Source: MPNP01 sp026709725
GTDB taxonomy: Bacteria; Pseudomonadota; Alphaproteobacteria; Rhodobacterales; Rhodobacteraceae
Direction of reading: 5' to 3'
DNA length: 64,000 nt
Assembly: GCA_965200805.1 (NCBI GenBank)
Contig: OZ241384.1
Location: 1,550,001 to 1,614,000 of the forward strand
The position numbers and the translations under genes are program-made. The notes under the pieces were generated by a model. It had not been told where the DNA came from, did not search any database, and worked only from the letters and a program-made list of their open reading frames with translations. This document shows positions 9,429 through 18,028 of this stretch, piece by piece (position 1 is the stretch's first letter; each line of letters begins with the position of its first letter).

Positions 9429-9626
9429 TCAAAAATTGCCACCAAGCAGTCGCCTCTTCCCGCGGCCCAACGGGGGCTCAAGCTTGTACTCTGACTTGAC
9501 CGTCACACCTGCGTCTTTGAAGCGGTTCTCCAGAGCCTCATGAGCATTGACAACGCTTGAATCGATTTTGTGGTTCCGTTTCAGAATCTTCTTCTTTGCC
9601 TCCACAATTTTGCCCTTGTTCCGCAT
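9429..9626 (-). CDS. Small basic protein, partner gene of the SDH-type protease
   Basis: A 65-residue basic protein read from ATG at 9626, one base beyond the TGA of the protease gene (…TGA-A-ATG), so the two are probably translationally coupled. The sequence is coding-like: KIVEAKKKILKRN, then AHEALENRFKDAGVTVK and a conserved-looking end YKLEPPLGRG. I recognise this C-terminal motif as one seen in small proteins encoded beside SDH_sah-family proteases, but I cannot name a function. A regulatory or adaptor role for the protease is inference from the coupling. Confidence 0.6.
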   Translation of the reverse strand: MRNKGKIVEAKKKILKRNHKIDSSVVNAHEALENRFKDAGVTVKSEYKLEPPLGRGKRRLLGGNF

Positions 9627-9627
9627 T

Positions 9628-10477
9628 TCAGAAATACTCCCTTGTGTGAACGAAGGATATTGAACTGTTCTTGTAGGCATAGTCGCGCAGCAATTCGAAA
9701 TATCCCCGGATTGCCCGATACAGCTCAACATCTTCTTCGAGGCTGTCGATCTTCAGGCCGACCGTATCGCGCAGTGTGGCCGCATCAATCCCCCGGCCAT
9801 GGGAACGCCATTTTTCCGGATCATTGAGCATTTTTGCGATCTCGCGAGCCCGTTCCCTCCTCATGGCTTCTGTAACTTCTGTCGATTTTTCTTCCGTCCT
9901 CGTCCAGTTCTTGAATTTGTATTGTGTGAGCCATTTCTTGAGAAGATCAATTGACAGCTCTCTCGCCTGTTCAAATTGATGCAATTCGCCCAAGTCCAAT
10001 TTGACCAATAGTGCATATTCAGCTGTTGACAATTCGCCGTCTTTTGCTTTGTCATTGAGTCGCTCATATTGATTCAGGTAGGACAATGCCGGGACCAGCT
10101 GCCCCTCTCTTTCGATTTGAGGGTCAATTGGGCCCAAGCAAGAAAAATGATCCATCATGATCTTGTCTGCACTCAATGCCAAAATTGTGCCAGCTGACAT
10201 GGCTCGGTCCGGGACAATAACAATCACTTCCTGATATATGAAGCGGATGACAGCGACCATTCGTTCCACGACCTCGACCACTCCTCCGGGTGTATCAAGG
10301 ATGATGGTCACCGCCCGCTTGTGTTCCGGAAGTGTTTCAATGGCTTGACGCAACCGATTGTTCCAGCCCTGGAACAATCGGGCTGATGATGGTGACCACA
10401 TCGGTGTCAAGCTTTTCACCAATGTCAACAAGACACTGCGTCAGGTGGCTTTTTATGTGACTGTCCAAAGGTTGCAT
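9628..10477 (-). pseudogene. SDH_sah-family (ClpP-fold) serine protease, frameshifted near its N-terminus
   Basis: The main frame shows a ClpP/SppA-fold serine protease of the SDH family: VTIILDTPGGVVEVVERMV, VPDRAMSAGTILALSAD (Ser nucleophile in the S-A-G motif) and CLGPIDPQ. The natural N-terminus is in another frame, from ATG at 10,477: MQPLDSHIKSHL, then DTDVVTIISPIVPGL. It joins the main frame (NNRLRQAIETLPEHK) only if one extra base, probably a G in the GGGCTGG run near 10,362-10,368, is ignored. Without that the first frame stops after a few codons. Restored length is about 283 residues, normal for the family. It may be a true pseudogene, a sequencing error, or expressed from an internal start lacking the first ~40 residues. 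Confidence 0.72.
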
Positions 10478-10642
10478 GATTACAGGTTTTACACAAATTC
10501 AATTTCAAGTAAAGCTTGCATTGAATGATCCTGGACGGTGTATCCATGACCGGATCCGGTTACGAATCCTTCCCCGCTTCGCCATTCTTGGGGATTCCTG
10601 CGGGCAATCCCTGCAACCTCAGATGGCTGCGGTCTGCAGGTG

Positions 10643-10666
10643 CCGACCCGTCCCGGGACGGGTCGG
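10643..10666. repeat. 24-bp perfect palindrome
   Basis: CCGACCCGTCCC followed directly by its exact complement GGGACGGGTCGG. There is no T-run after it on either strand, so it is not a typical intrinsic terminator. It lies in gene-free DNA and resembles the GC-rich palindromes near 42.5 kb in style, not in sequence. Confidence 0.8.
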
Positions 10667-11150
10667 CTGGCATCGACGGGCATGGTGACCGTTGCCGAAT
10701 CCGGCCCGGCTGGCAGGAGTGATGGTCATGTCTTCAGGGTCCCGACCTCTCCTGACCGTTCATCGGAGGAGGGGACATGCGGCGTGGGGTCTCTCCGTTT
10801 CCCGGACATGCGAGATGCGGTGTCCAGGGACTGTCAGGCCCATGGTGTCTGCTTGCCCGGGCGAGCAAAGATCAGGGGGAGCTCATAAGAACCGGTAGTC
10901 TGTTCATCAACTCCTATCCATGGGCAGGGCTTTTCCACGCCAATTCCGGATCATGATTAAACTTTCCGTCTTTCATTGATTTTCTGAATCTGCCGACTCT
11001 CCCGGTTGCCATGCTGTCGTCAGGGGGCATGTCAAAGACCGGATCGCGGTTCCTTCAGTCCCAGCCTGATGGATTTTTCCCGCTCAGGTCGCCTTCCGCC
11101 ATCCCTTGCCGCATGAATACCGGTGCCGGGAGTGCTAACCGTCAGATATT

Positions 11151-11246
11151 GCAACTTGAGCAGGAAAGGGAAGTCGCATAAATGCAGATGAGACAGCACC
11201 GCTTGGGCAAGTTTCAGCATCATCCGGGACTTTCACGGAAAGACTC
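11151..11246. repeat. Diverged dispersed repeat, copy A
   Basis: By eye about two-thirds identical to 36,886-36,981; shared blocks include GTCGCATAAAT, AAGTTTCA and a final AAGACT. On the minus strand both copies give related peptides (here LCDFPFLLKLQYLT; there LCDFSFLDKL), the second interrupted by stops. It may be a relic of a mobile element or of a duplicated gene. Confidence 0.5.
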
Positions 11247-11313
11247 TATGTCGGTGTTGAAAGGTTTACGGATTGACCAAAACCACCAGCAAGAGACATT
11301 CTGTGCCCGCATA

Positions 11314-11482
11314 CTATAAAAGGGGGATTATATCGATTGGTTGACAGAATCTAAATTAGTTCAAAAGAATCAGTATTCTGTATTGAATTTTGCCAGATAC
11401 TCAATTGATACTTCAAGCTCTTGAATATCATTGGGTATTTTGAGATTTGTCAACCCATGTGTATAATCCCCTATAAAAGGGG
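11314..11482. mobile_element. MITE-like AT-rich element with inverted ends
   Basis: The left end CTATAAAAGGGGGATTATA (11,314-11,332) and right end TATAATCCCC...TATAAAAGGGG (11,462-11,482) share an inverted GGGGATTATA, and CTATAAAAGGGG also occurs as a direct repeat. The ~130 bases between are much more AT-rich than the flanks and lack a coding frame. Size, terminal inverted repeats and composition fit a non-autonomous miniature element, but no second copy is in this window and no clear target duplication was seen. Confidence 0.45.
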
Positions 11483-11934
11483 ACGCAGTGATGATTGATC
11501 GGCCGCTGGCATGCAGGACCGTTCGTGAACAGACCTTGTGCGGTCGGCGGATGTTCGAGCGACTGAAGACGCTCTGATGGAAGACTGCCCGATCAGAATG
11601 TCGAATGATGTATTACAGGTGTTTCATGTGCGTCTTGTCTGTGGACACCGGACCTGTTCCGGAAGCTGTTGAGATCGTGACCTGTGCTGCCCGATGGGAA
11701 GACAGTGGGGCACAGGAGACCTGAATCGAAGCCGATTTTATGGTCACAGGGGACCCATTCTGCATATGTCTGCCATCGGCACCTGCTTGAGGTCATGAGG
11801 CCCGATGCCTATCACTGATCACAGCAAATCGCGGCAGGATCAGCGCAGGCGTGAGTCTGGTGTCGGGATGGGGAAACGGCTAATGCCCGGCTCCGCCATG
11901 TGTCGGTGGTTGGTTTTTTTGATGGAAGGGTCTC

Positions 11935-12690
11935 TTGGGTAAAGCCGTTTACGAGAATTTGCGGACGCTGTTCTGGGCACTGCTGATCGCCGTTCTGTTC
12001 AGAACACTGCTGTTCCAGCCGTTCTACATCCCCTCGGGATCAATGAAGGAGACGCTGCTGGTCGGCGATTTCATGTTTGTGAACAAGTTTGCCTATGGAT
12101 ATTCCAGACACTCCTGCCCGTTTTCAATGTGCTCCTTTATTCCGGATCGCATCCTGGCCAGTGAACCGGAGCGCGGAGATGTTGTCGTCTTTATCCACCC
12201 GGTGACGGAAGCGAGCTACATCAAGCGGCTGATCGGGTTGCCGGGTGATCGCATCAGACTGCAGGATGGCCGTATCACCATCAATGATGTTGATGTGCCA
12301 CAAATTGCAGTGGATGATTTTGTTGAACCTTACCTGAGGCAGGGGCGGACTGGTGGATTCCCGCGTTGCGCAGAGAGGACGGGTGACGAGTGTATCAAGA
12401 GGCGATACATGGAGACCCTGCCGAATGATGTGTCCTATGCCGTCCTTGATATTCATGATGATCTTGACAATGGCAGGGTTTTTACGGTGCCGGCCGGCGA
12501 GTATTTCTTCATGGGTGACAATCGGGACAACAGTCTCGACAGCCGGGTGCGCCGCAACCAGGGCGGGCTGGGGACCGTGCCATTTGCCAATCTTGTTGGT
12601 CGGGCGGACCGTGTGATCTTTTCAGCGGCGGGCAAATCACTGTTCTATGTCTGGACCTGGCGCCCTGATCGATTTTTCAAGGCCATCTGA
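11935..12690 (+). CDS. lepB: Signal peptidase I
   Basis: LepB cleaves signal peptides from exported proteins on the outer face of the inner membrane. One N-terminal membrane helix (LFWALLIAVLFRTLLF) precedes the catalytic serine motif PSGSMKETLLVGD. The lysine region reads GDVVVFIHP then SYIKRLIGLPGD, and the conserved C-terminal box is FFMGDNRDNSLDSR. Length, 251 residues, is normal. The start is a TTG at 11,935 behind an AAGGG; no ATG in frame precedes the membrane helix. The gene normally follows acpS but is separated from it here, so it likely has its own promoter in the preceding T-rich stretch. Its TGA overlaps the rnc ATG by one base. Confidence 0.94.
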   Translation: MGKAVYENLRTLFWALLIAVLFRTLLFQPFYIPSGSMKETLLVGDFMFVNKFAYGYSRHSCPFSMCSFIPDRILASEPERGDVVVFIHPVTEASYIKRLIGLPGDRIRLQDGRITINDVDVPQIAVDDFVEPYLRQGRTGGFPRCAERTGDECIKRRYMETLPNDVSYAVLDIHDDLDNGRVFTVPAGEYFFMGDNRDNSLDSRVRRNQGGLGTVPFANLVGRADRVIFSAAGKSLFYVWTWRPDRFFKAI

Positions 12691-13370
12691 TGGATCGGTC
12701 AGCGCGGATTGATGCTCTTGAAAGGCGTATTGGATACACATTCACGAATCGGAATCTGCTTGCGGAGGCATTGACACACAACTCGGTTGATGACGGCGCG
12801 GTGTCAAACTTCCAGCGTCTCGAATTCCTTGGTGACCGGGTTCTTGGATTGTGTATCGCCAGTGAGCTCATGTCGCGGTATCCTGAAGATGGTGTCGGCG
12901 ATCTTGCCAAGCGGTTCATGGTACTGGTTTCCGGCAAGACCTGTGCTGAAATTGCCCGGAAAATTGAACTCGGGACAGCACTTCAGATGCAGGCCGGATC
13001 GAAAGGGAACACCCTGCGATCCAGCGAATCTGTTCTGGCGGATGCCATGGAGGTCCTGATTGCTGCGCTCTACATCGATGGTGGCCTGGAAGCAGCACGA
13101 GGCATTGTTCTGGATGCCTGGGATGGCTGGCTGGATCGCAGCCTTGATGAAATGCAGAATGCAAAGAGTCAGCTGCAGGAGCACCTGCTTGCGGTCGGGA
13201 AGCCATTACCGGTCTATCAGGTCGTTGAGCGTGTCGGGCCTGATCATGATCCACTTTTTACGGTTGAGGTGTCAATCAGTGGCGAGCGGCCGGCCCGGGC
13301 CCGGGCCGGCACGAAACAGGATGCAGAAAAAAAGGCCGCCGCCAGCATACTGCAACAGATCGGTGCCTGA
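12690..13370 (+). CDS. rnc: Ribonuclease III
   Basis: RNase III cuts double-stranded RNA in rRNA maturation and mRNA turnover. The signature FQRLEFLGDRVLGL with its metal-binding acidic residues and the second acidic motif LADAMEVLIAALYIDGG define the nuclease domain. A double-stranded RNA-binding domain fills residues ~150-225 (AKSQLQEHLLA ... GTKQDAEKKAAASIL). 226 residues is the usual size. ATG at 12,690 overlaps the lepB stop and the 3' end overlaps era by 8 bases, so lepB-rnc-era are translationally coupled. A 22-bp GC palindrome lies inside the gene at 13,289-13,310, in the Arg/Ala-rich loop of the RNA-binding domain. Confidence 0.96.
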   Translation: MDRSARIDALERRIGYTFTNRNLLAEALTHNSVDDGAVSNFQRLEFLGDRVLGLCIASELMSRYPEDGVGDLAKRFMVLVSGKTCAEIARKIELGTALQMQAGSKGNTLRSSESVLADAMEVLIAALYIDGGLEAARGIVLDAWDGWLDRSLDEMQNAKSQLQEHLLAVGKPLPVYQVVERVGPDHDPLFTVEVSISGERPARARAGTKQDAEKKAAASILQQIGA

Positions 13371-14286
13371 GGTCCCCGACACCGCGTTTGCCACGATCGC
13401 ACTGATCGGTGCACCGAATGCCGGCAAATCCACCCTCCTGAACCGTCTGGTCGGCACGAAGGTTGCGATCGTGACCCATAAGGCCCAGACGACACGATCA
13501 GTATTGACAGGAATCAGTGTCAACAACAGCACACAACTGGCGTTCATTGATACTCCCGGGATCTTTGCGGGTCGAAAATCCCTTGATCGGGCCATGGTTG
13601 CAGCAGCCTGGCGGAGTCTGGGTCGGGCGGATATCGTCGTACTGCTTGTACCGGCGTTCGGAAGAGCGAGGCAGCAGTCAGAGATGATCCTGGACGATCT
13701 CGTCCAGCGCCGATCTGCAGGCCAGCACTGTCTTCTGGTCATCAACAAGATCGACCGGGTCAAAAAGCCAGACCTGCTCTCGCTGGTTGCGGAGTTCAGC
13801 CGGGCCTGTGATTTTGATTCGGTGTTTATGATTTCGGCTCTCAATGGTGATGGTGTCAATGATCTTTATGATTGGATGGCTGCCAGTGCAGAACCGGGGA
13901 AATGGCCCTATGATCCCGATCAGCTGATTGATGCCTCGTCGGCATTTGCGGCGTGTGAGATCACCCGCGAGAAACTCCTGCTTCGACTGCATCAGGAGCT
14001 GCCGTATCGTCTGACCGTCGAAACGGAGGAGTGGACAGATGCCCCGGATGGGTCCTTGACGATTCGGCAATTGATCTATGTTGAGCGCATATCACACAAG
14101 AAGATGGTCATCGGGGCCCGGGGCCAGACGATCAAGGAGATCGGTATGCAGGCACGCAGGGATATCGCCGCCTTGCTGGGCAGGGATGTCAAACTGTTTC
14201 TTCGTGTCAAGGAGCGCAGCAACTGGATGGAGGAGTCGGCACGGTATGCGCCCATGGGTCTGGAGCACCCTGGCGGGCATGCATGA
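13363..14286 (+). CDS. era: GTPase Era
   Basis: Era is a GTPase that binds the 3' end of 16S rRNA during 30S maturation. G1 (GAPNAGKST), the G2 region (QTTRSVLTG), G3 (DTPGIF) and G4 (NKID) are present, and the C-terminal KH domain shows YVERISHKKMVIGARGQTIKEIG. The frame is open far upstream inside rnc, but the family's usual beginning places the start at GTG 13,363, overlapping rnc by 8 bases; this gives 307 residues. The 3' end overlaps the DUF1491 gene by four bases (ATGA). Confidence 0.94.
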   Translation: MPEVPDTAFATIALIGAPNAGKSTLLNRLVGTKVAIVTHKAQTTRSVLTGISVNNSTQLAFIDTPGIFAGRKSLDRAMVAAAWRSLGRADIVVLLVPAFGRARQQSEMILDDLVQRRSAGQHCLLVINKIDRVKKPDLLSLVAEFSRACDFDSVFMISALNGDGVNDLYDWMAASAEPGKWPYDPDQLIDASSAFAACEITREKLLLRLHQELPYRLTVETEEWTDAPDGSLTIRQLIYVERISHKKMVIGARGQTIKEIGMQARRDIAALLGRDVKLFLRVKERSNWMEESARYAPMGLEHPGGHA

Positions 14287-14606
14287 ACCAGCATCTGAGA
14301 ACAGAAATCTGGGTCAGGGCCTATCTCAGCATTCTGGATCAGAAGTGCCTTTCAGCCTATGTTTTAAGTCGGGGTGACCCTGATTATGGCACTGTGCTGG
14401 TCAAGGTGACCGATCGCAATCGGCAGGCCCGTCTCATGCAGCGCGGGTTTGACCTGGCCAGGGACCAGTCGCGCTGGCTCTGTGTTGCTGAAGGGACGGA
14501 CATTGAGATCGACCCCGTTGTCGAGCAGCAAAGGCGTTGTGATGAAGATCTGTGGGTTCTGGAAGTTGACTCGCCGGATGGTGAGCATTTTCTTCTTGAT
14601 GACTGA
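14283..14606 (+). CDS. DUF1491 family protein
   Basis: A 107-residue protein whose opening LRTEIWVRAYLSI, central GTVLVKV and end CDEDLWVLEVDSPDGEHFLLD are characteristic of DUF1491, a family mostly confined to alphaproteobacteria and often found near era and recO. Its function is unknown. It overlaps era by four bases and is followed 11 bases later by recO, so it is part of the lepB-to-recO operon. Confidence 0.9.
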   Translation: MNQHLRTEIWVRAYLSILDQKCLSAYVLSRGDPDYGTVLVKVTDRNRQARLMQRGFDLARDQSRWLCVAEGTDIEIDPVVEQQRRCDEDLWVLEVDSPDGEHFLLDD

Positions 14607-14617
14607 GCGGGGATCGG

Positions 14618-15388
14618 GTGGAATGGACTGAGTCCGGTGTCCTGCTGACGTGCAGGCCGCACGGCGAAACCACAGCAATCGCCCATATTCTGGCACGGGA
14701 GAATGGGCGATATGCCGGCATTGTTCATGGTGCCACGAGACGGCATCTGGCACCGACATTGCAGCCAGGCAATCATTTCAAGGTCAAATGGCGGGCCAGG
14801 ACGGTCGACAATCTCGGCTGGTTTGTCCTCGAACAGGAAAAATCGCGCTCCGTTGCGATCTGGAACAATCAACTGGCACTCGCCGGGATGACCGCGGCCT
14901 GTGCGCTGCTCGACCTCCTGGTTCCGGAACGGATGGCCTATCCCGCGTTGTATGACGCAACAATCAGGCTTCTTGATGGCATGATGGAAGGGAATGCCTG
15001 GCAGATCCGGTACGGGCTCTGGGAGAAACATCTGATCGAGACCATTGGCTTTGGCCTTGAGCTTGACCGATGTGCCGTCACCGGATCAGCGGAATCACTC
15101 ATCTACGTATCGCCGAGGACAGGCCGGGCGGTCAGTGCAACGGGTGCCGGGGAATGGGCTGACCAGCTGCTCCCCTTGCCGCCATGTTATCTGGGCGGTG
15201 TGAGTGATCGGTCGGATGAGATCCTGGATTGTCTGCAGACAAGTGGCCATTTTATCAACAAGGCCCTGAAGAGTGTGTCGTCCAGACTCCGGCCACCGGC
15301 GGCCCGGGCGCGGCTTGTCGACCTGCTGACTCACCGATGTGCAGTCTCCGGCAACGCCGGGCCGGAGACAAATGAGCAGGATGAATAG
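14618..15388 (+). CDS. recO: DNA repair protein RecO
   Basis: RecO helps load RecA onto SSB-coated single-stranded DNA in the RecF pathway. The N-terminal OB-fold is recognisable from SGVLLTCRPHGETTAI, RYAGIVHGATRR and LQPGNHFKVKWRAR. The helical C-terminal part holds the typical FGLELDRCAVTG...LIYVSPRTGRAVS. Length is 256 residues. Translation starts at GTG 14,618, 11 bases after the DUF1491 gene. The last 58 bases overlap the end of serB on the opposite strand. Confidence 0.9.
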   Translation: MEWTESGVLLTCRPHGETTAIAHILARENGRYAGIVHGATRRHLAPTLQPGNHFKVKWRARTVDNLGWFVLEQEKSRSVAIWNNQLALAGMTAACALLDLLVPERMAYPALYDATIRLLDGMMEGNAWQIRYGLWEKHLIETIGFGLELDRCAVTGSAESLIYVSPRTGRAVSATGAGEWADQLLPLPPCYLGGVSDRSDEILDCLQTSGHFINKALKSVSSRLRPPAARARLVDLLTHRCAVSGNAGPETNEQDE

Positions 15389-16239
15389 CCCTGCAGATAG
15401 AGGAGGGAACGGAGATCACTGTGTCGTATATGATGCCGGCATTGTCGTGCGACAATGGGTTTGGCACGGAAGGCAACCCCGAGACCTGCGGCCTTGAGCA
15501 TCGGCAGGTCGTTGGACCCGTCACCCACTGCGAGGACCTGATCGACCGATAATTTCCGATCGGCCATGATCCGGGTCATGATCCTGTGCTTTTTCTGGCC
15601 ATCCAGAAACGGCATTGCCACCCTGCCAGTCAGTCTGCCATCAGCGGTGAGCAATCGGTTGGCATGGTTCTCATGAAATCCAAGCCGGGCGCTGATCGGT
15701 TCGGAAAAAACCGTATATCCACCGGAGACAAGAACGCACCAGGCCCCGTTTTGCCGCATCGTGCCGACCAGTTCGCCGGCACCCGGTGTCAGGACAATCC
15801 GTCGGGTCAGGATCTGATCAAGAATTGCCAGATCAAGCCCGGCCAGATAGCTGAGCCGCTTTCGGGTTGCTTCCGCAAACGGAATTTCGCCATTCATGGC
15901 ACGATTTGTGATGGCTGCAACTTCGGTACCGGCACCGGCTGCCACCGCCAGTTCATCAATGCATTCCTGCTGGATAATCGTCGAATCCATGTCGGCGATG
16001 AGCATGGATTTTCTGCGGGCATGGGCAGGAACAGCAAAGACATCCGTTTGATGGGTCCTGCAGATTTCACGGATACGGGACAGGGCGGGGGCATCAAGGG
16101 TCGGGGCGGTGAACTCGACGGCAGCAACCGGGTCCAGCCAGCGGAGCGTATCGCCCCGACCGATTTGCAGGACCGTTTTGACAACCGCATGATCCAGAAC
16201 CGGCTCGCGGCCACCGGCCACCATCACAACGATGTTCAT
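15331..16239 (-). CDS. serB: Phosphoserine phosphatase SerB
   Basis: SerB hydrolyses phosphoserine to serine, the last step of serine synthesis. The HAD motifs are clear: MLIADMDSTII (nucleophile Asp), VLVSGGYTVF (motif II), KKHR (motif III Lys) and VLAVGDGSNDLPML (motif IV). An N-terminal ~85-residue region of ACT-like type precedes the HAD core. ATG 16,239 has a GGGGAG ribosome site; an upstream in-frame start at 16,317 would add unmatched residues. The gene is divergent from serC, the preceding pathway step, with 111 bases between them, and converges on recO with a 58-bp overlap. The C-terminal ~20 residues after LLYLQGY lie in that overlap and look unconserved. Confidence 0.94.
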   Translation of the reverse strand: MNIVVMVAGGREPVLDHAVVKTVLQIGRGDTLRWLDPVAAVEFTAPTLDAPALSRIREICRTHQTDVFAVPAHARRKSMLIADMDSTIIQQECIDELAVAAGAGTEVAAITNRAMNGEIPFAEATRKRLSYLAGLDLAILDQILTRRIVLTPGAGELVGTMRQNGAWCVLVSGGYTVFSEPISARLGFHENHANRLLTADGRLTGRVAMPFLDGQKKHRIMTRIMADRKLSVDQVLAVGDGSNDLPMLKAAGLGVAFRAKPIVARQCRHHIRHSDLRSLLYLQGYSSCSFVSGPALPETAHR

Positions 16240-16350
16240 TCCGGTGCTCCCCCTGTTGTTCCGGACCGGTTGCAAGCACCTGACGGCACCTGTATCAGGC
16301 CCGGGTTCTAGCGCCACCCACTCTCAGAGTATTACACCGGGGAATTGAGT

Positions 16351-17496
16351 ATGGAACAGGGTTATCCTGACAGGCGTCCGATTGTTCCCAATTTTTCATC
16401 GGGCCCCTGTGCCAAGCCGCCCGGCTGGTCGCCCGCGGTGCTCAGGGAAGCCGTTCTCGGTCGATCCCACCGCTCCGGCCCCGGTCGTGCAAGGCTGCAG
16501 GCAGTCATTGATTTGACCCGTGAGATTCTTGCAGTTCCGGATGACTACCGAATCGGGATCGTCCCCGCCTCCGATACCGGTGCCGTTGAAATGGCGATGT
16601 GGTCGCTGCTGGGCCAACGCTGTGTCGATGTTCTTGTCTGGGACAGTTTCGGCAATGACTGGGCTGTGGATATCACACAGGAGCTGCAGATTGATGCGCG
16701 GATTCTCAAAGCTGATTATGGTTGTTTGCCTGATTTGACCGCAGTGAACTTCGACCACGATGTCATCTTCACCTGGAATGGAACCACCAGCGGTGTCGCT
16801 GTTCCTGATGGAGCATTTATTTCCCCCGAGCGATCCGGTCTGACGCTTTGTGATGCCACATCTGCGGCCTTTGTTGTCGATCTGCCCTGGGACCGCCTTG
16901 ATGTCACGACATTCTCCTGGCAGAAGGTTCTGGGCAGTGAAGCAGCGCACGGGGTGCTGATTCTCAGCCCGCGGGCCGTCCAGCGCTTGCAGACCCATAC
17001 GCCGTCATGGCCCATTCCCAAGATCTTCCGTCTCGCGAAAAATGGCCACCCGATCGAAGGCATCTTCAGCGGAGCAACGATCAACACACCCTCAATGCTG
17101 TGCGTGGAGGACGTTCTCCACTCGCTGCATTGGGCCAGGGATCAGGGTGGCGTGGCTGGCCTCGGCCAACGTGCCGCCGACAATGTGGCGATGATCGATG
17201 CCTTTGTCAGCCGGAATGACTGGATCGAGCATCTTGCCGTGGATCCGGCAACCCGGTCTCCGACCTCTGTCTGCCTGCGCATTCGACCGCCGGAACACGA
17301 TTCCGATCAGTCGGCCGCCATCGCAAAGCTGATGACAACCCGACTTGCCGAGATGGGTGTTGCCTATGATATCGGTTCATATCGTGCAGCACCCCCCGGT
17401 TTGCGGATCTGGTGCGGCGCCACCGTTGAAACCGCTGACATTGCTGCCCTGCTGCCCTGGATTGAGTACGCATATCACGACGCGCTGTCCGCATGA
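16351..17496 (+). CDS. serC: Phosphoserine aminotransferase
   Basis: SerC is a PLP enzyme converting 3-phosphohydroxypyruvate and glutamate to phosphoserine. The 381-residue protein starts with the typical PNFSSGPCAKPPGW and has HRSGPGRARLQAVI, VWDSFGNDWAVDI, WNGTTSGVAVPDG, and SWQKVLGSEAAHGVLIL with the PLP-binding lysine. The length and the SHRSGPGRARL segment fit the alphaproteobacterial subtype and not the E. coli type. ATG 16,351 has a GGGGA site about eight bases upstream; TTG 16,345 is less likely. Pairing with divergent serB suggests shared control of serine synthesis. Confidence 0.94.
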   Translation: MEQGYPDRRPIVPNFSSGPCAKPPGWSPAVLREAVLGRSHRSGPGRARLQAVIDLTREILAVPDDYRIGIVPASDTGAVEMAMWSLLGQRCVDVLVWDSFGNDWAVDITQELQIDARILKADYGCLPDLTAVNFDHDVIFTWNGTTSGVAVPDGAFISPERSGLTLCDATSAAFVVDLPWDRLDVTTFSWQKVLGSEAAHGVLILSPRAVQRLQTHTPSWPIPKIFRLAKNGHPIEGIFSGATINTPSMLCVEDVLHSLHWARDQGGVAGLGQRAADNVAMIDAFVSRNDWIEHLAVDPATRSPTSVCLRIRPPEHDSDQSAAIAKLMTTRLAEMGVAYDIGSYRAAPPGLRIWCGATVETADIAALLPWIEYAYHDALSA

Positions 17497-17548
17497 TCCC
17501 CTGCCATCACAGTTCACCCGAATTCATGCGCAGCATCAATTCTGATTT

Positions 17549-18028
17549 TCAAAGGCCGTGACCCATTGACGCAGGCGATGCCCTGGTGATGGCCGGACCC
17601 GGCCGGCCCGCCCACTCGAATACCCAGGTATCGCCCTGCCGGATATTCCGGACCATATGCGGCCTCGGAGCGACGAGGCGCTGCCCGCCCTGAAGGCGGG
17701 CTGAAGGATCGAGAAGACCATTTCCTCCGGCCTTGTGCAAATCGCTCGCAAGAGCCTGTCCAGCCGGGTAGGCCACGGCCGGGTCCGGGTCCAAGACGTC
17801 ATGTCCCGTCCACCCTGCAGGATCGCTGAACTGTGATGTGAATCCGGCGAGGAGTTCACGACAGGCCGTGATGCTCCTGAATATCCCGGTTGCCTCCAAT
17901 TTACGTGTGAGATGCCGGGAGACCTCCTTCCTTGCAGTTTCGATGGCCAGCTGTCCACAAGAGGCGTGCCGGGCACCGCGTCCGGGCCCATTGCACCGAT
18001 TTCCCGTTGCACTGGCACAACAGGACAC
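17549..18028 (-). pseudogene. RES-domain toxin, decayed
   Basis: The frame contains the landmarks of a RES-domain protein (NAD+-degrading toxin family): ETARKEVSRHLTRKLEATG, then LDPDPAVAYPAGQALASDL, GGNGLLDP, QGGQRLVAPRPHMVRNIRQG and a final WVFEWAG. The region that should read like R-F-N-G-P-x-R-G-A-W-Y here reads RCNGPGRGARHAS, with aromatic residues lost. No N-terminal domain continues upstream in frame, and no Xre-type antitoxin is recognisable on either side. I therefore call it a decayed toxin. An alternative GTG start at 18,028 could give a 159-residue product, so residual expression is possible. Confidence 0.6.

Larger units (their letters stand above)
10478..11934. other. 1.4-kb intergenic patch with palindrome, MITE-like element and decayed repeats
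   Basis: No credible protein-coding gene in either strand. It contains a 24-bp perfect palindrome (10,643-10,666), one copy of a diverged repeat shared with the 36.9-kb region (11,151-11,246), and an AT-rich 169-bp element with inverted ends (11,314-11,482). Around 11,530-11,580 a short frame containing RRMFERLK is faintly like the end of an IS5-type transposase, too short to call. It forms the right edge of the DNA separating acpS from lepB. Confidence 0.5.

Noticed and set aside
9066..9494. A 142-residue plus-strand protein
   Set aside because: Biased composition, no ribosome site, no family resemblance, and its end lies antisense to the small coupled gene at 9,429-9,626.
13060..14286. A 408-residue Era starting inside rnc
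   Set aside because: The N-terminal ~100 residues are rnc sequence in another frame; the GTG at 13,363 gives the usual Era length.
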